From: SIG603 sp964370775
GTDB lineage: Bacteria > Bacillota > Clostridia > Oscillospirales > Acutalibacteraceae
Assembly (NCBI GenBank): GCA_964370775.1
Contig: CAYJKT010000031.1
Location: 1-31,021, forward strand
Direction of reading: 5' to 3'
Length of the DNA stretch: 31,021 nucleotides
Positions 7,853 to 14,517 of the stretch are shown here, piece after piece; the stretch's first letter is position 1; each line of letters starts with the position of its first letter. A program made the translations under genes and the position numbers. The notes beneath the pieces were generated by a model. It worked only from the letters and a program-made list of their open reading frames with translations. It was not told where the DNA came from and did not search any database.

Positions 7853-8713
7853 ATGAATGTTAATTTTGATATAGAAAAAATAAAGAAGCTTATAGAAAAT
7901 TTATATTTGATAAACCCCTGTCGTATTGCTTTTTTTGATGCAGAATATCGTGAGATTTACACACATTCTGGTAGGTTATCCGAATTTTGTAGTACTCTAC
8001 GACAAAACGAAATACTTAATGATAAATGCAGAGTATGTGATAATTTTCACTTTGAACTTTGCAAAAAACAAGGCTCAACACTACGCTATGCGTGCCATAT
8101 TGGATTGTATGAAATCATTGTGCCAATTCTATTTGACGGTAAAGCAGTAGGTTACTTAATGGCTGGGCAAATTCGTTCTGTTGATGATAGTTTTGATCTT
8201 GACAGTTTATTAACTAAGCTTAATGCATTTGAATTTGATAATAAACAGCTAATTAATTCTTTTGAGAAACTATACACTTCAACTCCTGACCAAATAACTG
8301 CAATCCAGCATTTATTAGAAATGTGCGCTTTTTATATAAGCAGTAACCATTTAACAAGTTTTGGCGAAAATCCTCGCAAGCTAGAAATTGATAGTTATAT
8401 CACGTCTCATATAAACGAAGAACTAACAGTCTCTCGATTATGCGAGCATTTTGGATATGGTAAAACTATGTTTTATCGCATAACAAATGATATATATGGT
8501 GTTTCAATTATGCACCATATTAAAAATGTGAGAATTCAAAAATCGAAAGAATTACTGATAGACACCACCATGAAAATTCACGAAATAGCCGAACTAGTAG
8601 GCTTTTTTGACTATAATTACTTCACCAAAATTTTCAAAAAAGAAGTTCACTGCACTCCTCGTGTATATCGTAAAAATAGAATTACTGCTGACACTTTGCA
8701 AAATTCTAAGTAA
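7853..8713 (+). CDS. AraC-family regulator with PocR sensory domain
   Basis: 286 residues. Residues 1-165 match the PocR ligand-sensing domain: the Cys pattern C59-x2-C62-x7-C70 and then CHIGLYEIIVPI (C81, H82) and VGYLMAGQIR. Residues about 190-275 form an AraC double helix-turn-helix (LTVSRLCEHFGYGKTMFYR, then IHEIAELVGFFDYNYFTKIFKKE and TPRVYRK). PocR is the propanediol/cobalamin regulator of Salmonella. In Clostridia such regulators often sit beside UroD-fold or corrinoid methyltransferase genes, as here, so the likely ligand is a small metabolite of that pathway (inferred). AGAGGTG lies 7 nt before ATG 7853. It has its own promoter with a possible autoregulatory dyad. Confidence 0.9.
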   Translation: MNVNFDIEKIKKLIENLYLINPCRIAFFDAEYREIYTHSGRLSEFCSTLRQNEILNDKCRVCDNFHFELCKKQGSTLRYACHIGLYEIIVPILFDGKAVGYLMAGQIRSVDDSFDLDSLLTKLNAFEFDNKQLINSFEKLYTSTPDQITAIQHLLEMCAFYISSNHLTSFGENPRKLEIDSYITSHINEELTVSRLCEHFGYGKTMFYRITNDIYGVSIMHHIKNVRIQKSKELLIDTTMKIHEIAELVGFFDYNYFTKIFKKEVHCTPRVYRKNRITADTLQNSK

Positions 8714-8723
8714 TTTAACAAAG

Positions 8724-8768
8724 TAGAGCGTACACTATTGCTTATATATAAGTTTAGTGTACGCTCTA
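8724..8768. terminator. Convergent bidirectional terminator
   Basis: A 14-bp perfect stem TAGAGCGTACACTA (8724-8737) / TAGTGTACGCTCTA (8755-8768). The 17-nt loop contains the self-complementary CTTATATATAAG, so the whole element can fold into one long hairpin. It separates the ends of the regulator (+) and the fumarase subunit (-). Confidence 0.8.
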
Positions 8769-8773
8769 AATAT

Positions 8774-9613
8774 TTATATCTCAATGCTTTTGTGCCTTGT
8801 AACATGACAACCAATGTTCACAGCTACTGGTAGTCCTGCAATATGTGTCGCATACGTTTCTATATTAACTGCTAGTGCTGTAGTCTTGCCTCCAAAGCCT
8901 TGTGGGCCTATACCTGTTTCATTTACAGCCTCTAATATATCTCGTTCCATTTGCTCGTAATATGGGTTAGAATGTCTAACAGATACGCTTCTGCACAGCG
9001 CTTGCTTACTCATAACAGCACTGTATTCAAAGTCTCCACCAATTCCAATTCCAATAACTATCGGAGGGCACGGATTGCTACCTGCTATCACAACAGTCTC
9101 CACCACAAAATCAATAATATCTTGTCTTGTAGCCGCTGGAGTAAACATTTTCAGCCTAGACATATTTTCGCTACCAAAACCTTTAGGTGCTGCTGTAAGC
9201 TTTATTTTGTCGCCCTTAACAAGCTTTGTGTGTATTATCGCTGGAGTGTTGTCGTCTGTATTTTTTCGCTCTAGTGGGTCTCCCACAACTGAACATCTCA
9301 AAAGCCCATTTATATACGCACGTCTCACTCCTTCGTTAACAGCTTCGTTAAAATCTCCATCTATATGAACATCTTGTCCGATTTCTGCAAAAATAACTGC
9401 CATTCCTGTATCTTGGCATATTGGTATGTTAAGCTCTTTCGCAACTTCCATGTTTCTGCACAAATCATTCATAATCGGCTTACCAATCGTGTGCTCTTCA
9501 AGTATCGTGGCTTCTAGTATCAAGTTTTCTAAACTAGTTGGCAAAATTTTATTTGCCGCAATAAAAATTTTCTCCACAGCACTTACAATTTGGCTAGACT
9601 CTACTTTTCTCAT
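8774..9613 (-). CDS. Fumarate hydratase class I alpha subunit (Fe-S hydro-lyase, TtdA/FumA N-terminal type)
   Basis: 279 residues matching the alpha subunit of two-component class I fumarase / L-tartrate dehydratase. Motifs include PICQDTGMAVIF, GLLRCSVVGDPLERKNTDDNTPA, GFGSENMSRLKMFTP and GSNPCPPIVIGIGIGG. Conserved cysteines (QDTG region Cys, NPCPP Cys and a later Cys) would hold the oxygen-sensitive [4Fe-4S] cluster. The N-terminal half of E. coli FumA corresponds to this subunit. The usual beta subunit (~185 residues) does not follow; the downstream neighbour is a convergent regulator behind a terminator. ATG 9613 (AAGGT 7 nt upstream) is preferred to an in-frame TTG at 9643. It could equally be a tartrate-type dehydratase subunit. 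Confidence 0.85.
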   Translation of the reverse strand: MRKVESSQIVSAVEKIFIAANKILPTSLENLILEATILEEHTIGKPIMNDLCRNMEVAKELNIPICQDTGMAVIFAEIGQDVHIDGDFNEAVNEGVRRAYINGLLRCSVVGDPLERKNTDDNTPAIIHTKLVKGDKIKLTAAPKGFGSENMSRLKMFTPAATRQDIIDFVVETVVIAGSNPCPPIVIGIGIGGDFEYSAVMSKQALCRSVSVRHSNPYYEQMERDILEAVNETGIGPQGFGGKTTALAVNIETYATHIAGLPVAVNIGCHVTRHKSIEI

Positions 9614-9728
9614 TTTAATGACCTTGTCTTGTTTACCGTACAATGTTCAAATGCTCATAAATTACACGGTATTCATACCTTTCTTAGATAATATTTCGCA
9701 ACTTTCTTCAACAAAGAAAAGTGCTAAA

Positions 9729-9788
9729 ACGCAAAAATATAGGGTATCTATTGTATACATACCAAAGATACGCATACAATAGATTCCC
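9729..9788 (-). terminator. Terminator after the yabR-like gene
   Basis: Inverted repeat 9742-9756 / 9774-9788, 14 of 15 bp paired, with a 17-nt loop. On the minus strand it is followed by TATATTTTTGCG. It lies just past the stop of the S1-domain gene and closes the long minus-strand gene run. The remaining bases up to fumarase (9614-9728) hold no clear gene; no convincing promoter for fumarase was recognised. Confidence 0.7.
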
Positions 9789-9803
9789 CCCATATAAAAC
9801 AAA

Positions 9804-10328
9804 TTATTTTTGTCCGTCCCTACGAGAGCCGCCGCCTCTTCTGCTCTCAGTATTTCTTTTTAGGTCGGATATTTTTTCATCACTGCTTTGTTTGAACTTT
9901 GACAACATATCTTCAAAGTTTCCTCCACCAACTGAAGTTCCCTTTGACTGCCACTCGAAATCTCCTGGTCTGCCCGCACTTTGAACAGGTGGTTCATAAG
10001 GTTTTTTAGGTGGTCTAGATGAACGTTGTTCTCTAGGTTGAAAAGTTGATTTGTTATGATTATTATTTCTCTCACCGAAATTAACCTTAGGTTTTTCCTC
10101 TGTCTTCTTCATAGATAGAGCAATTTTACCCTCTGGCGAAATTGATATTATCATAACCTTAACTTCTTGACCTTCGGTTACATGGTCTTTAATCTCTTTA
10201 ACAAATGTATGAGAGATTTCAGAAATATGTACCATTCCGGTTTTGTTTTCTCCAAACGTTACAAAAGCACCAAACTTTGTAACTCCACTTATTTTGCCTT
10301 CAAAAATTTCGCCTACTTCGAGTGTCAT
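9804..10328 (-). CDS. yabR: S1-domain RNA-binding protein, YabR-like, with long basic tail
   Basis: 174 residues. Residues 1-75 are a single S1 OB fold: VGEIFEGKISGVTKFGAFVTFGENKTGMVHISEIS, then VKVMIISISPEGKIALSMKK. It matches the YabR / general stress protein 13 group that follows divIC in Bacillus. Residues 76-174 are a predicted disordered tail rich in Asn, Arg, Pro, Gly and Lys, ending in RRGGGSRRDGQK, an RGG-like RNA-binding tail that makes this protein longer than Bacillus YabR (about 130 residues from memory). An AAGGAGG site lies 13 nt before the ATG, a long spacing. It follows divIC by 34 nt, so it is probably co-transcribed. Its molecular role in the family is unclear. Confidence 0.85.
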   Translation of the reverse strand: MTLEVGEIFEGKISGVTKFGAFVTFGENKTGMVHISEISHTFVKEIKDHVTEGQEVKVMIISISPEGKIALSMKKTEEKPKVNFGERNNNHNKSTFQPREQRSSRPPKKPYEPPVQSAGRPGDFEWQSKGTSVGGGNFEDMLSKFKQSSDEKISDLKRNTESRRGGGSRRDGQK

Positions 10329-10362
10329 AAAAAATACACTGCCTCCTTATATCTTCCTTTAA

Positions 10363-10665
10363 TTAATTACCATTTACAATTTCAAAAACAATCTCGCCAT
10401 CTCTAGCGTAACCATATTCTTCTCTGGCTTCATCTTCAATCAAACCATCTTTTACACTGTCGTATTCTTCAACAGATGTACGTAAATTATTATTTATAAC
10501 AATTTGAGCTTCCTCATGCTCTTTTAATGCTTCAAGCTCATCATTTTTCATATTTATTTGAATTCTAGTATTTATTATAGCTACTGCTAAAAACACAAAC
10601 ATAGCAATCATCGAGATAGTAAATATCTTACTGTTTTTTTGCTTTTTTGTAGTTACTTCATTCAT
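10363..10665 (-). CDS. divIC: Septum formation initiator FtsB/DivIC family protein
   Basis: 100 residues with a short cytoplasmic N-terminus, one membrane segment (about 14-32, IFTISMIAMFVFLAVAII), a coiled-coil region (about 34-65) and the family C-terminus EEYGYARDGEIVFEIV. DivIC pairs with FtsL in the FtsQLB-type complex that activates septal peptidoglycan synthesis. ATG 10665 is chosen over GTG 10674 because AAGAAGG (10674-10680) sits 8 nt upstream of it and overlaps the GTG. Position between yabQ and yabR is exactly that of divIC in Bacillus. It seems to have its own promoter in the 120-nt gap after yabQ, which fits a vegetative division gene set among sporulation genes. Confidence 0.9.
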   Translation of the reverse strand: MNEVTTKKQKNSKIFTISMIAMFVFLAVAIINTRIQINMKNDELEALKEHEEAQIVINNNLRTSVEEYDSVKDGLIEDEAREEYGYARDGEIVFEIVNGN

Positions 10666-10694
10666 CCAGTGCACCTTCTTTAAGTATTTGTATT

Positions 10695-10724
10695 ATTATA
10701 CTATAATTTGATATAATTAATCAA
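10695..10724 (-). promoter_or_regulatory. Candidate divIC promoter
   Basis: On the minus strand TTGATT (10719-10724), 18-nt spacer, TATAAT (10695-10700), in the 120-nt gap between yabQ and divIC. Confidence 0.55.
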
Positions 10725-10785
10725 GTACTGGTGTAAAAAAAAATCATTTTATTATTAATTTTGTAGAATTTAGCAAATTAATTAG

Positions 10786-11079
10786 CTATTTTTTATTTTT
10801 TTTAACTTTATGCACATCTTTATTTGTAACATATAGCACACATAAAAATGAAAGTAGCTGTAATAAAATGATAATTAACCTAGGTCGTCCCTCACTTGTC
10901 ACTAGTGATAGTATAAATGTTACCACAAAATATGTGACGCAGAATGTAAAATCTAAGATGAAAGAATATGTTTTTTTATTGCCAAATATATGTTTTATAA
11001 GCCTGTTTATAGCATAGATTATACCTAATACTACACCAAATGAAAGCGAAAGCACTATGTTTTCAGTAGAATATATCAT
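10786..11079 (-). CDS. yabQ: Spore cortex biosynthesis protein YabQ
   Basis: 97-residue membrane protein with three predicted membrane segments (about 8-26, 40-62 and 66-84), separated by short loops with NRLIKHIFG and SEGRPR, and a Lys-rich cytoplasmic tail. The profile and gene position (yabP-yabQ-divIC) match YabQ, a mother-cell protein of the forespore outer membrane needed for cortex synthesis in B. subtilis. An AGGAG site lies 10 nt before the ATG. It is about half the size of Bacillus YabQ (roughly 210 residues from memory), keeping only the membrane part. It follows yabP by 20 nt. The assignment rests on topology and synteny more than on residue motifs. Confidence 0.75.
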   Translation of the reverse strand: MIYSTENIVLSLSFGVVLGIIYAINRLIKHIFGNKKTYSFILDFTFCVTYFVVTFILSLVTSEGRPRLIIILLQLLSFLCVLYVTNKDVHKVKKNKK

Positions 11080-11099
11080 AAATTATACACTCCTGAAAA

Positions 11100-11387
11100 T
11101 TAACCTAATATACGTTTAAATAAACCACTTTTATCGTCTTTTTCGTAGTAGGCAATAGTTATTATACTTCCTTTAATTATGACACTTCCTGTGCCTGAGT
11201 CTAAGTTTTCTACAAAAAGGTCATGCCCTTTTATGCCTATTCTGCCCACATCACTGTCGAGAATTACGGCTTCTTTGGACAAATATTCGACCTTTTGAAT
11301 AGCTGTTGCTGTTATTGTCGTTTTAGCACTTACAATTAAAGTATGTTCTCTATTATTTTTGTTTTCTGTGTTCAAGCATATCAACAC
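11100..11387 (-). CDS. yabP: Sporulation protein YabP
   Basis: About 95 residues, soluble, with the YabP/YqfC-family pattern: HTLIVSAKTTITATAIQKVEYLSKEAVILDSDVGRIGIKGHDLFVENLD and SVIIKGSIITIAYYE, a set of beta strands ending in a short amphipathic segment (GLFKRILG). YabP is expressed in the mother cell under sigma-E in B. subtilis and acts with YabQ around the developing spore. The start is uncertain: GTG 11387, TTG 11384 and TTG 11375 are in frame behind an AAGG-rich region (AAGGAAAAGG). An ATG at 11379 is out of frame. TTG 11384 has the best 8-nt spacing; the outermost start is listed. Confidence 0.85.
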   Translation of the reverse strand: MLICLNTENKNNREHTLIVSAKTTITATAIQKVEYLSKEAVILDSDVGRIGIKGHDLFVENLDSGTGSVIIKGSIITIAYYEKDDKSGLFKRILG

Positions 11388-11426
11388 CTTTTCCTTTTTT
11401 ATATTAATATGCTTGTAAATCTAATT

Positions 11427-11675
11427 TTATGCTTCTGCAATTACCTTATACATTTCACCAGCATTTTCTTTTCTTGTGTGTTCCACAACTGCAACTACTT
11501 GAACTTTAATAGACCTAGCACCTAGTTGTAAGTCGATTTCGTCATTTATCTTTACATCATAAGATGCCCTTGCAATTTTGCCATTTACGAGCACTTTGCC
11601 TGCATCGCAAGCTTCATTTGCTACTGTTCTTCTTTTTATTATTCTTGACACTTTAAGGTATTTATCTAATCTCAT
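11427..11675 (-). CDS. rqcP: S4-domain ribosome quality control protein RqcP (YabO)
   Basis: 82 residues made of one S4 RNA-binding domain, starting MRLDKYLKVSRIIKRRTVANEACDAGKV and continuing VLVNGKIARASYDVKINDEIDLQLG. This is the RqcP/YabO (Hsp15-like) protein. In Bacillus it binds stalled 50S-peptidyl-tRNA complexes and works with RqcH to add poly-alanine tails to incomplete peptides. An AAGGAG site lies 7 nt before the ATG. It follows hup across a hairpin terminator, and yabP follows 39 nt after. The mazG-rqcP-yabP-yabQ-divIC order is the Bacillus yabN-O-P-Q-divIC order, interrupted here only by hup. Confidence 0.92.
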   Translation of the reverse strand: MRLDKYLKVSRIIKRRTVANEACDAGKVLVNGKIARASYDVKINDEIDLQLGARSIKVQVVAVVEHTRKENAGEMYKVIAEA

Positions 11676-11689
11676 ATTTATCTCCTTAT

Positions 11690-11717
11690 ATAAAACAAGC
11701 GCCCCATAACGGGCGCT
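11690..11717 (-). terminator. Terminator/attenuator between hup and rqcP
   Basis: GC-rich stem AGCGCCC (11698-11704) / GGGCGCT (11711-11717), 6-nt loop, followed on the minus strand by TGTTTTAT. It lies right after hup and before rqcP. Partial termination here would let abundant HU mRNA be made without equal expression of the genes behind it. Confidence 0.7.
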
Positions 11718-11730
11718 GAAATTTTATTAA

Positions 11731-12006
11731 TTATTGTTTAACTGCATCTTTTAATGCTTTACCAACTTTGAAAGCAGGTGCTTTGTATGCTGGGATATCA
11801 ATGCTCTCGTTAGTTCTTGGGTCACGGCCTTTTCTAGCTCCTCTTTCACGAACTTCAAAAGTACCAAAGCCAACTAGTTGAACTTTCTCACCTTTTACTA
11901 AGCTCTCTGTGATTGAATCGATGATAGCTGAAACTGCGCTCTCTGCATCTTTCTTTGTTAAACCACTTTTCTCTGATACTGCTGTAACTAATTCTGTTTT
12001 ATTCAT
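11731..12006 (-). CDS. hup: DNA-binding protein HU
   Basis: 91 residues with the complete HU/IHF signature: MNKTELVTAVSEKSGLTKKDAESAV, then LVGFGTFEVRERGARKGRDPRT, the proline-tipped arm region IPAYKAPAFKVGKALKDAV. HU is an abundant nucleoid protein that bends DNA as a dimer. A GGAGG site precedes the ATG, consistent with high expression. It lies between mazG (42 nt upstream) and rqcP. In Bacillus this spot carries no hup, but clostridial genomes often place one here (family knowledge). A terminator follows directly, so it may be the most heavily transcribed part of this run. Confidence 0.96.
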   Translation of the reverse strand: MNKTELVTAVSEKSGLTKKDAESAVSAIIDSITESLVKGEKVQLVGFGTFEVRERGARKGRDPRTNESIDIPAYKAPAFKVGKALKDAVKQ

Positions 12007-12048
12007 TTTAGTTCCTCCATTTTTTCATTAAATTAATATAAAAGAATT

Positions 12049-12708
12049 TTATAATCTCTCAATATATTTATTTGTTGTATCTGTCAAAGCTTTTTCTGCA
12101 TCTATATCATTTTCGTTAGCAATATTAATAATATATGACAGAGCCTCCCCGATACGTTCACTATCTATTTTATCCGATTTTAGTAAAAAGTCAATATCTT
12201 TATTGAAAGAAATTTTAAATTTGTTCATTTTTTTCAATAATTTCTGGTGTCTCATAAGCGCAGGTAGTGTTTTTGCTATACTTTCGCCTACTTCTTTTAC
12301 ACTCTTTTGCTTTTTAGTCTCTTGTTTTATCATATCCCAGTTCATCAAAACCTCGCCTGTCGTGTCTGCTACAGTGTCTGAAAACACGTGTGGATGACGG
12401 ATAACAAGCTTATAACACACGTCATGCACTACTTCGTCAAAGGTAAATTCACCGTTCTCTTTTGCCATTTCTGAATGAAACGCTACTTGCAAAAGCACGT
12501 CTCCTAGTTCCTCTTTTAAAAGCTCTGTGTCCTCTGTGTCAATCGCTTCTATCGCTTCATAACATTCCTCTATAAAGTTTTGTCTAATGCTTTTATGGTC
12601 TTGCTCTCTGTCCCACGGACAACCATTAGGGCTTCTTAAAATCTCCATTATGCTTAGTAAGTCTTCTATGTTATATTTCTCTTTATTAATTAATTCTTTA
12701 ATTTCCAT
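12049..12708 (-). CDS. mazG: Nucleoside triphosphate pyrophosphohydrolase MazG (stand-alone, YabN C-domain type)
   Basis: 219 residues. The MazG catalytic region has SPNGCPWDREQDHKSIRQNFIEECYEAIEAID and ELLKEELGDVLLQVAFHSEMA, giving the EExxE...ExxD magnesium site. It continues with the conserved HPHVF segment and a second helical half. MazG splits non-canonical or excess (d)NTPs to NMP and pyrophosphate and is linked to control of (p)ppGpp levels. Bacillus YabN carries an additional N-terminal tetrapyrrole/SAM methylase-like domain; that domain is absent here. AAGG lies 8 nt before the ATG. The gene follows the spoVB-like gene by 11 nt, as in the Bacillus yabM-yabN pair. Confidence 0.92.
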   Translation of the reverse strand: MEIKELINKEKYNIEDLLSIMEILRSPNGCPWDREQDHKSIRQNFIEECYEAIEAIDTEDTELLKEELGDVLLQVAFHSEMAKENGEFTFDEVVHDVCYKLVIRHPHVFSDTVADTTGEVLMNWDMIKQETKKQKSVKEVGESIAKTLPALMRHQKLLKKMNKFKISFNKDIDFLLKSDKIDSERIGEALSYIINIANENDIDAEKALTDTTNKYIERL

Positions 12709-12719
12709 TTTATTTTCCT

Positions 12720-14453
12720 TTATGTTATTAATTTATATTTCCTTAATTTTTTTACAAGCTTTATTCCGTTAGGCAACATTTTTATATCTGTCTCGTTTAA
12801 TGTGCGTGTTATTAATACAGATAAACAGTATATTATAACTGCAAACAGTAAACTGATTATGCAATTTATGCTCATTGATACTTCATTTTGCAAGACATAT
12901 CTTGACAAATAATATGTCGCTGGAATTGCTATAGCTGTGCAGATAAATGGTTTAATTATGCAAGAATACACATTAATTTTCACTGGCACATTTGCAAGTA
13001 ACACATACATGTTAGCTATGCATATATATAAATAGCATATTAACGTGGAAGTCGCTGCTCCCATTACGTTAATCTCTGGTACTGCACATAAAACATAGTT
13101 TAATATAATTTTAAGTGTAAGTCCAATTATTAGGTTAATCACGCCAAGTCTAGCTTTGTTTATCGCTTGCAACATTGCATTAACTGGTATTGATAATGCA
13201 GAGAAAACTGCTGCTACTCCTAGAAAAACAAGTAGTTTTGATATTATTAGTGTTCCCTCGTTGTCTCCGTTTAACAGGCTTGCTATCGGCACTGATAACA
13301 CTGATAATCCAAACCCAGCTGGCAAGCAAAATAACGAAGTTATTCTTAAAACTGCCTCTATATTCTGTTTTATGCTTGTTATGTTTGCTTTTGCCCATGC
13401 ACTTGTTACTGCTGGCAAGGCACTTATAGCAAAGCTTTGTGATATGGTTGGAACTAGCATGTAAATCGCCATTGTAAAGCTAAAACAGCCGTATAAATAA
13501 TTAGGTATAGTCTCTGTATTTAATATGTTTTCTCTTGGCAGATAGCTCATATAAATATCCAAAAGAGCATTACTGTTTTCTCTTGTAACTGCGTTTAACC
13601 TTGTCAACAAGAGTGATGAGTCAATAAAAAGCGATATGCTAATAGCAACTGCTCCAATTCCTATAGGTATTGCTGTTTTTATGAGCCTAAGTAGTAGAGC
13701 AGATTTACTCCACTCCTCCCCCACGCTTTTTATGCTTAACAGCTGATTTTTGCTAAGTTTGTACTTTATGCTAATGTATATACATGCTGATAAACTTCCT
13801 ATGCTTATCCCAAGCACTGCTCCTGTTGTCGCTAGTGAATAAATCTGCAACATAGCGTCACTTTCGTGAAGCGATTTGCCTAGTACTGTTCCAAAACGCT
13901 TGTATTCTTCACCAAGATAATCTACAGTAAAATATGCTGTGCTCAAGCCAAAAATAAGCTTTCCTAATGCCTCTATTACCTCTGCTGTTGCTGTGGGTGT
14001 CATGTTGCTTAAACCTTGAAAATATCCTTTATATATAGCCAAAATCGAGCAAAAAAACACAGACGGTGCTAGAGTGATTATCGGCAAAAAAGCCAAGCTA
14101 TTTTCAATATTATCGGTATATGGTCTTGCTATCAGCACCATAATCGCCATGCTTAAAAAGCCAACAATGGTAAATAAAAGCGTGGCTATTTTCTTAATTT
14201 TTACTATGTTTTTTATGTTTCCTTGACTATAATTTTCAGCAACAAGTTTTGCTACTGCTGTTGGAAAACCAACGGTAGATAGACTATAAAACACAAAGTA
14301 CAGTGAATACGCTGTGTTATAATAACCCATTCCGTTTTCTGTTATTATCCTGTTTAATGGTATTCTGAAAAAAGCGCCAATTATTTTAACTATAATCAAG
14401 GAACCTGTCAATATAACTGCACCTTGCAAAAAGGAATGTCTCTTAATTTTCAT
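12720..14453 (-). CDS. Polysaccharide/lipid flippase of the SpoVB/YabM (MOP) family
   Basis: 577 residues with about 14 hydrophobic segments. It begins FLQGAVILTGSLIIVKIIGAFFRIPLNRIITENGMGYYNTAYSLYFVF, the hallmark N-terminus of SpoVB-like exporters. This family includes SpoVB, needed for spore cortex synthesis, and YabM. They are thought to flip lipid-linked sugar intermediates such as lipid II or polysaccharide units. A hydrophilic insert near residues 180-215 (LGEEYKRFGTVLGKSLHESDA) and another near 300-320 make it longer than Bacillus SpoVB (about 520 residues from memory). ATG 14453 is preferred to a TTG at 14495, though the ribosome-binding site (AGGATTGG) is weak. Synteny with mazG-rqcP-yabPQ supports the YabM/SpoVB assignment. 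Confidence 0.85.
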   Translation of the reverse strand: MKIKRHSFLQGAVILTGSLIIVKIIGAFFRIPLNRIITENGMGYYNTAYSLYFVFYSLSTVGFPTAVAKLVAENYSQGNIKNIVKIKKIATLLFTIVGFLSMAIMVLIARPYTDNIENSLAFLPIITLAPSVFFCSILAIYKGYFQGLSNMTPTATAEVIEALGKLIFGLSTAYFTVDYLGEEYKRFGTVLGKSLHESDAMLQIYSLATTGAVLGISIGSLSACIYISIKYKLSKNQLLSIKSVGEEWSKSALLLRLIKTAIPIGIGAVAISISLFIDSSLLLTRLNAVTRENSNALLDIYMSYLPRENILNTETIPNYLYGCFSFTMAIYMLVPTISQSFAISALPAVTSAWAKANITSIKQNIEAVLRITSLFCLPAGFGLSVLSVPIASLLNGDNEGTLIISKLLVFLGVAAVFSALSIPVNAMLQAINKARLGVINLIIGLTLKIILNYVLCAVPEINVMGAATSTLICYLYICIANMYVLLANVPVKINVYSCIIKPFICTAIAIPATYYLSRYVLQNEVSMSINCIISLLFAVIIYCLSVLITRTLNETDIKMLPNGIKLVKKLRKYKLIT

Positions 14454-14517
14454 AAATACACCAATCCTATATATTTCTATACAATATATAATCAAAAATC
14501 AGTATATTTATGACTTA

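Noticed and set aside
9426..9984. Plus-strand frames across the start of the fumarase gene and the S1 gene terminator
   Set aside because: They overlap conserved minus-strand genes and a terminator hairpin, with no motif or ribosome-binding site.
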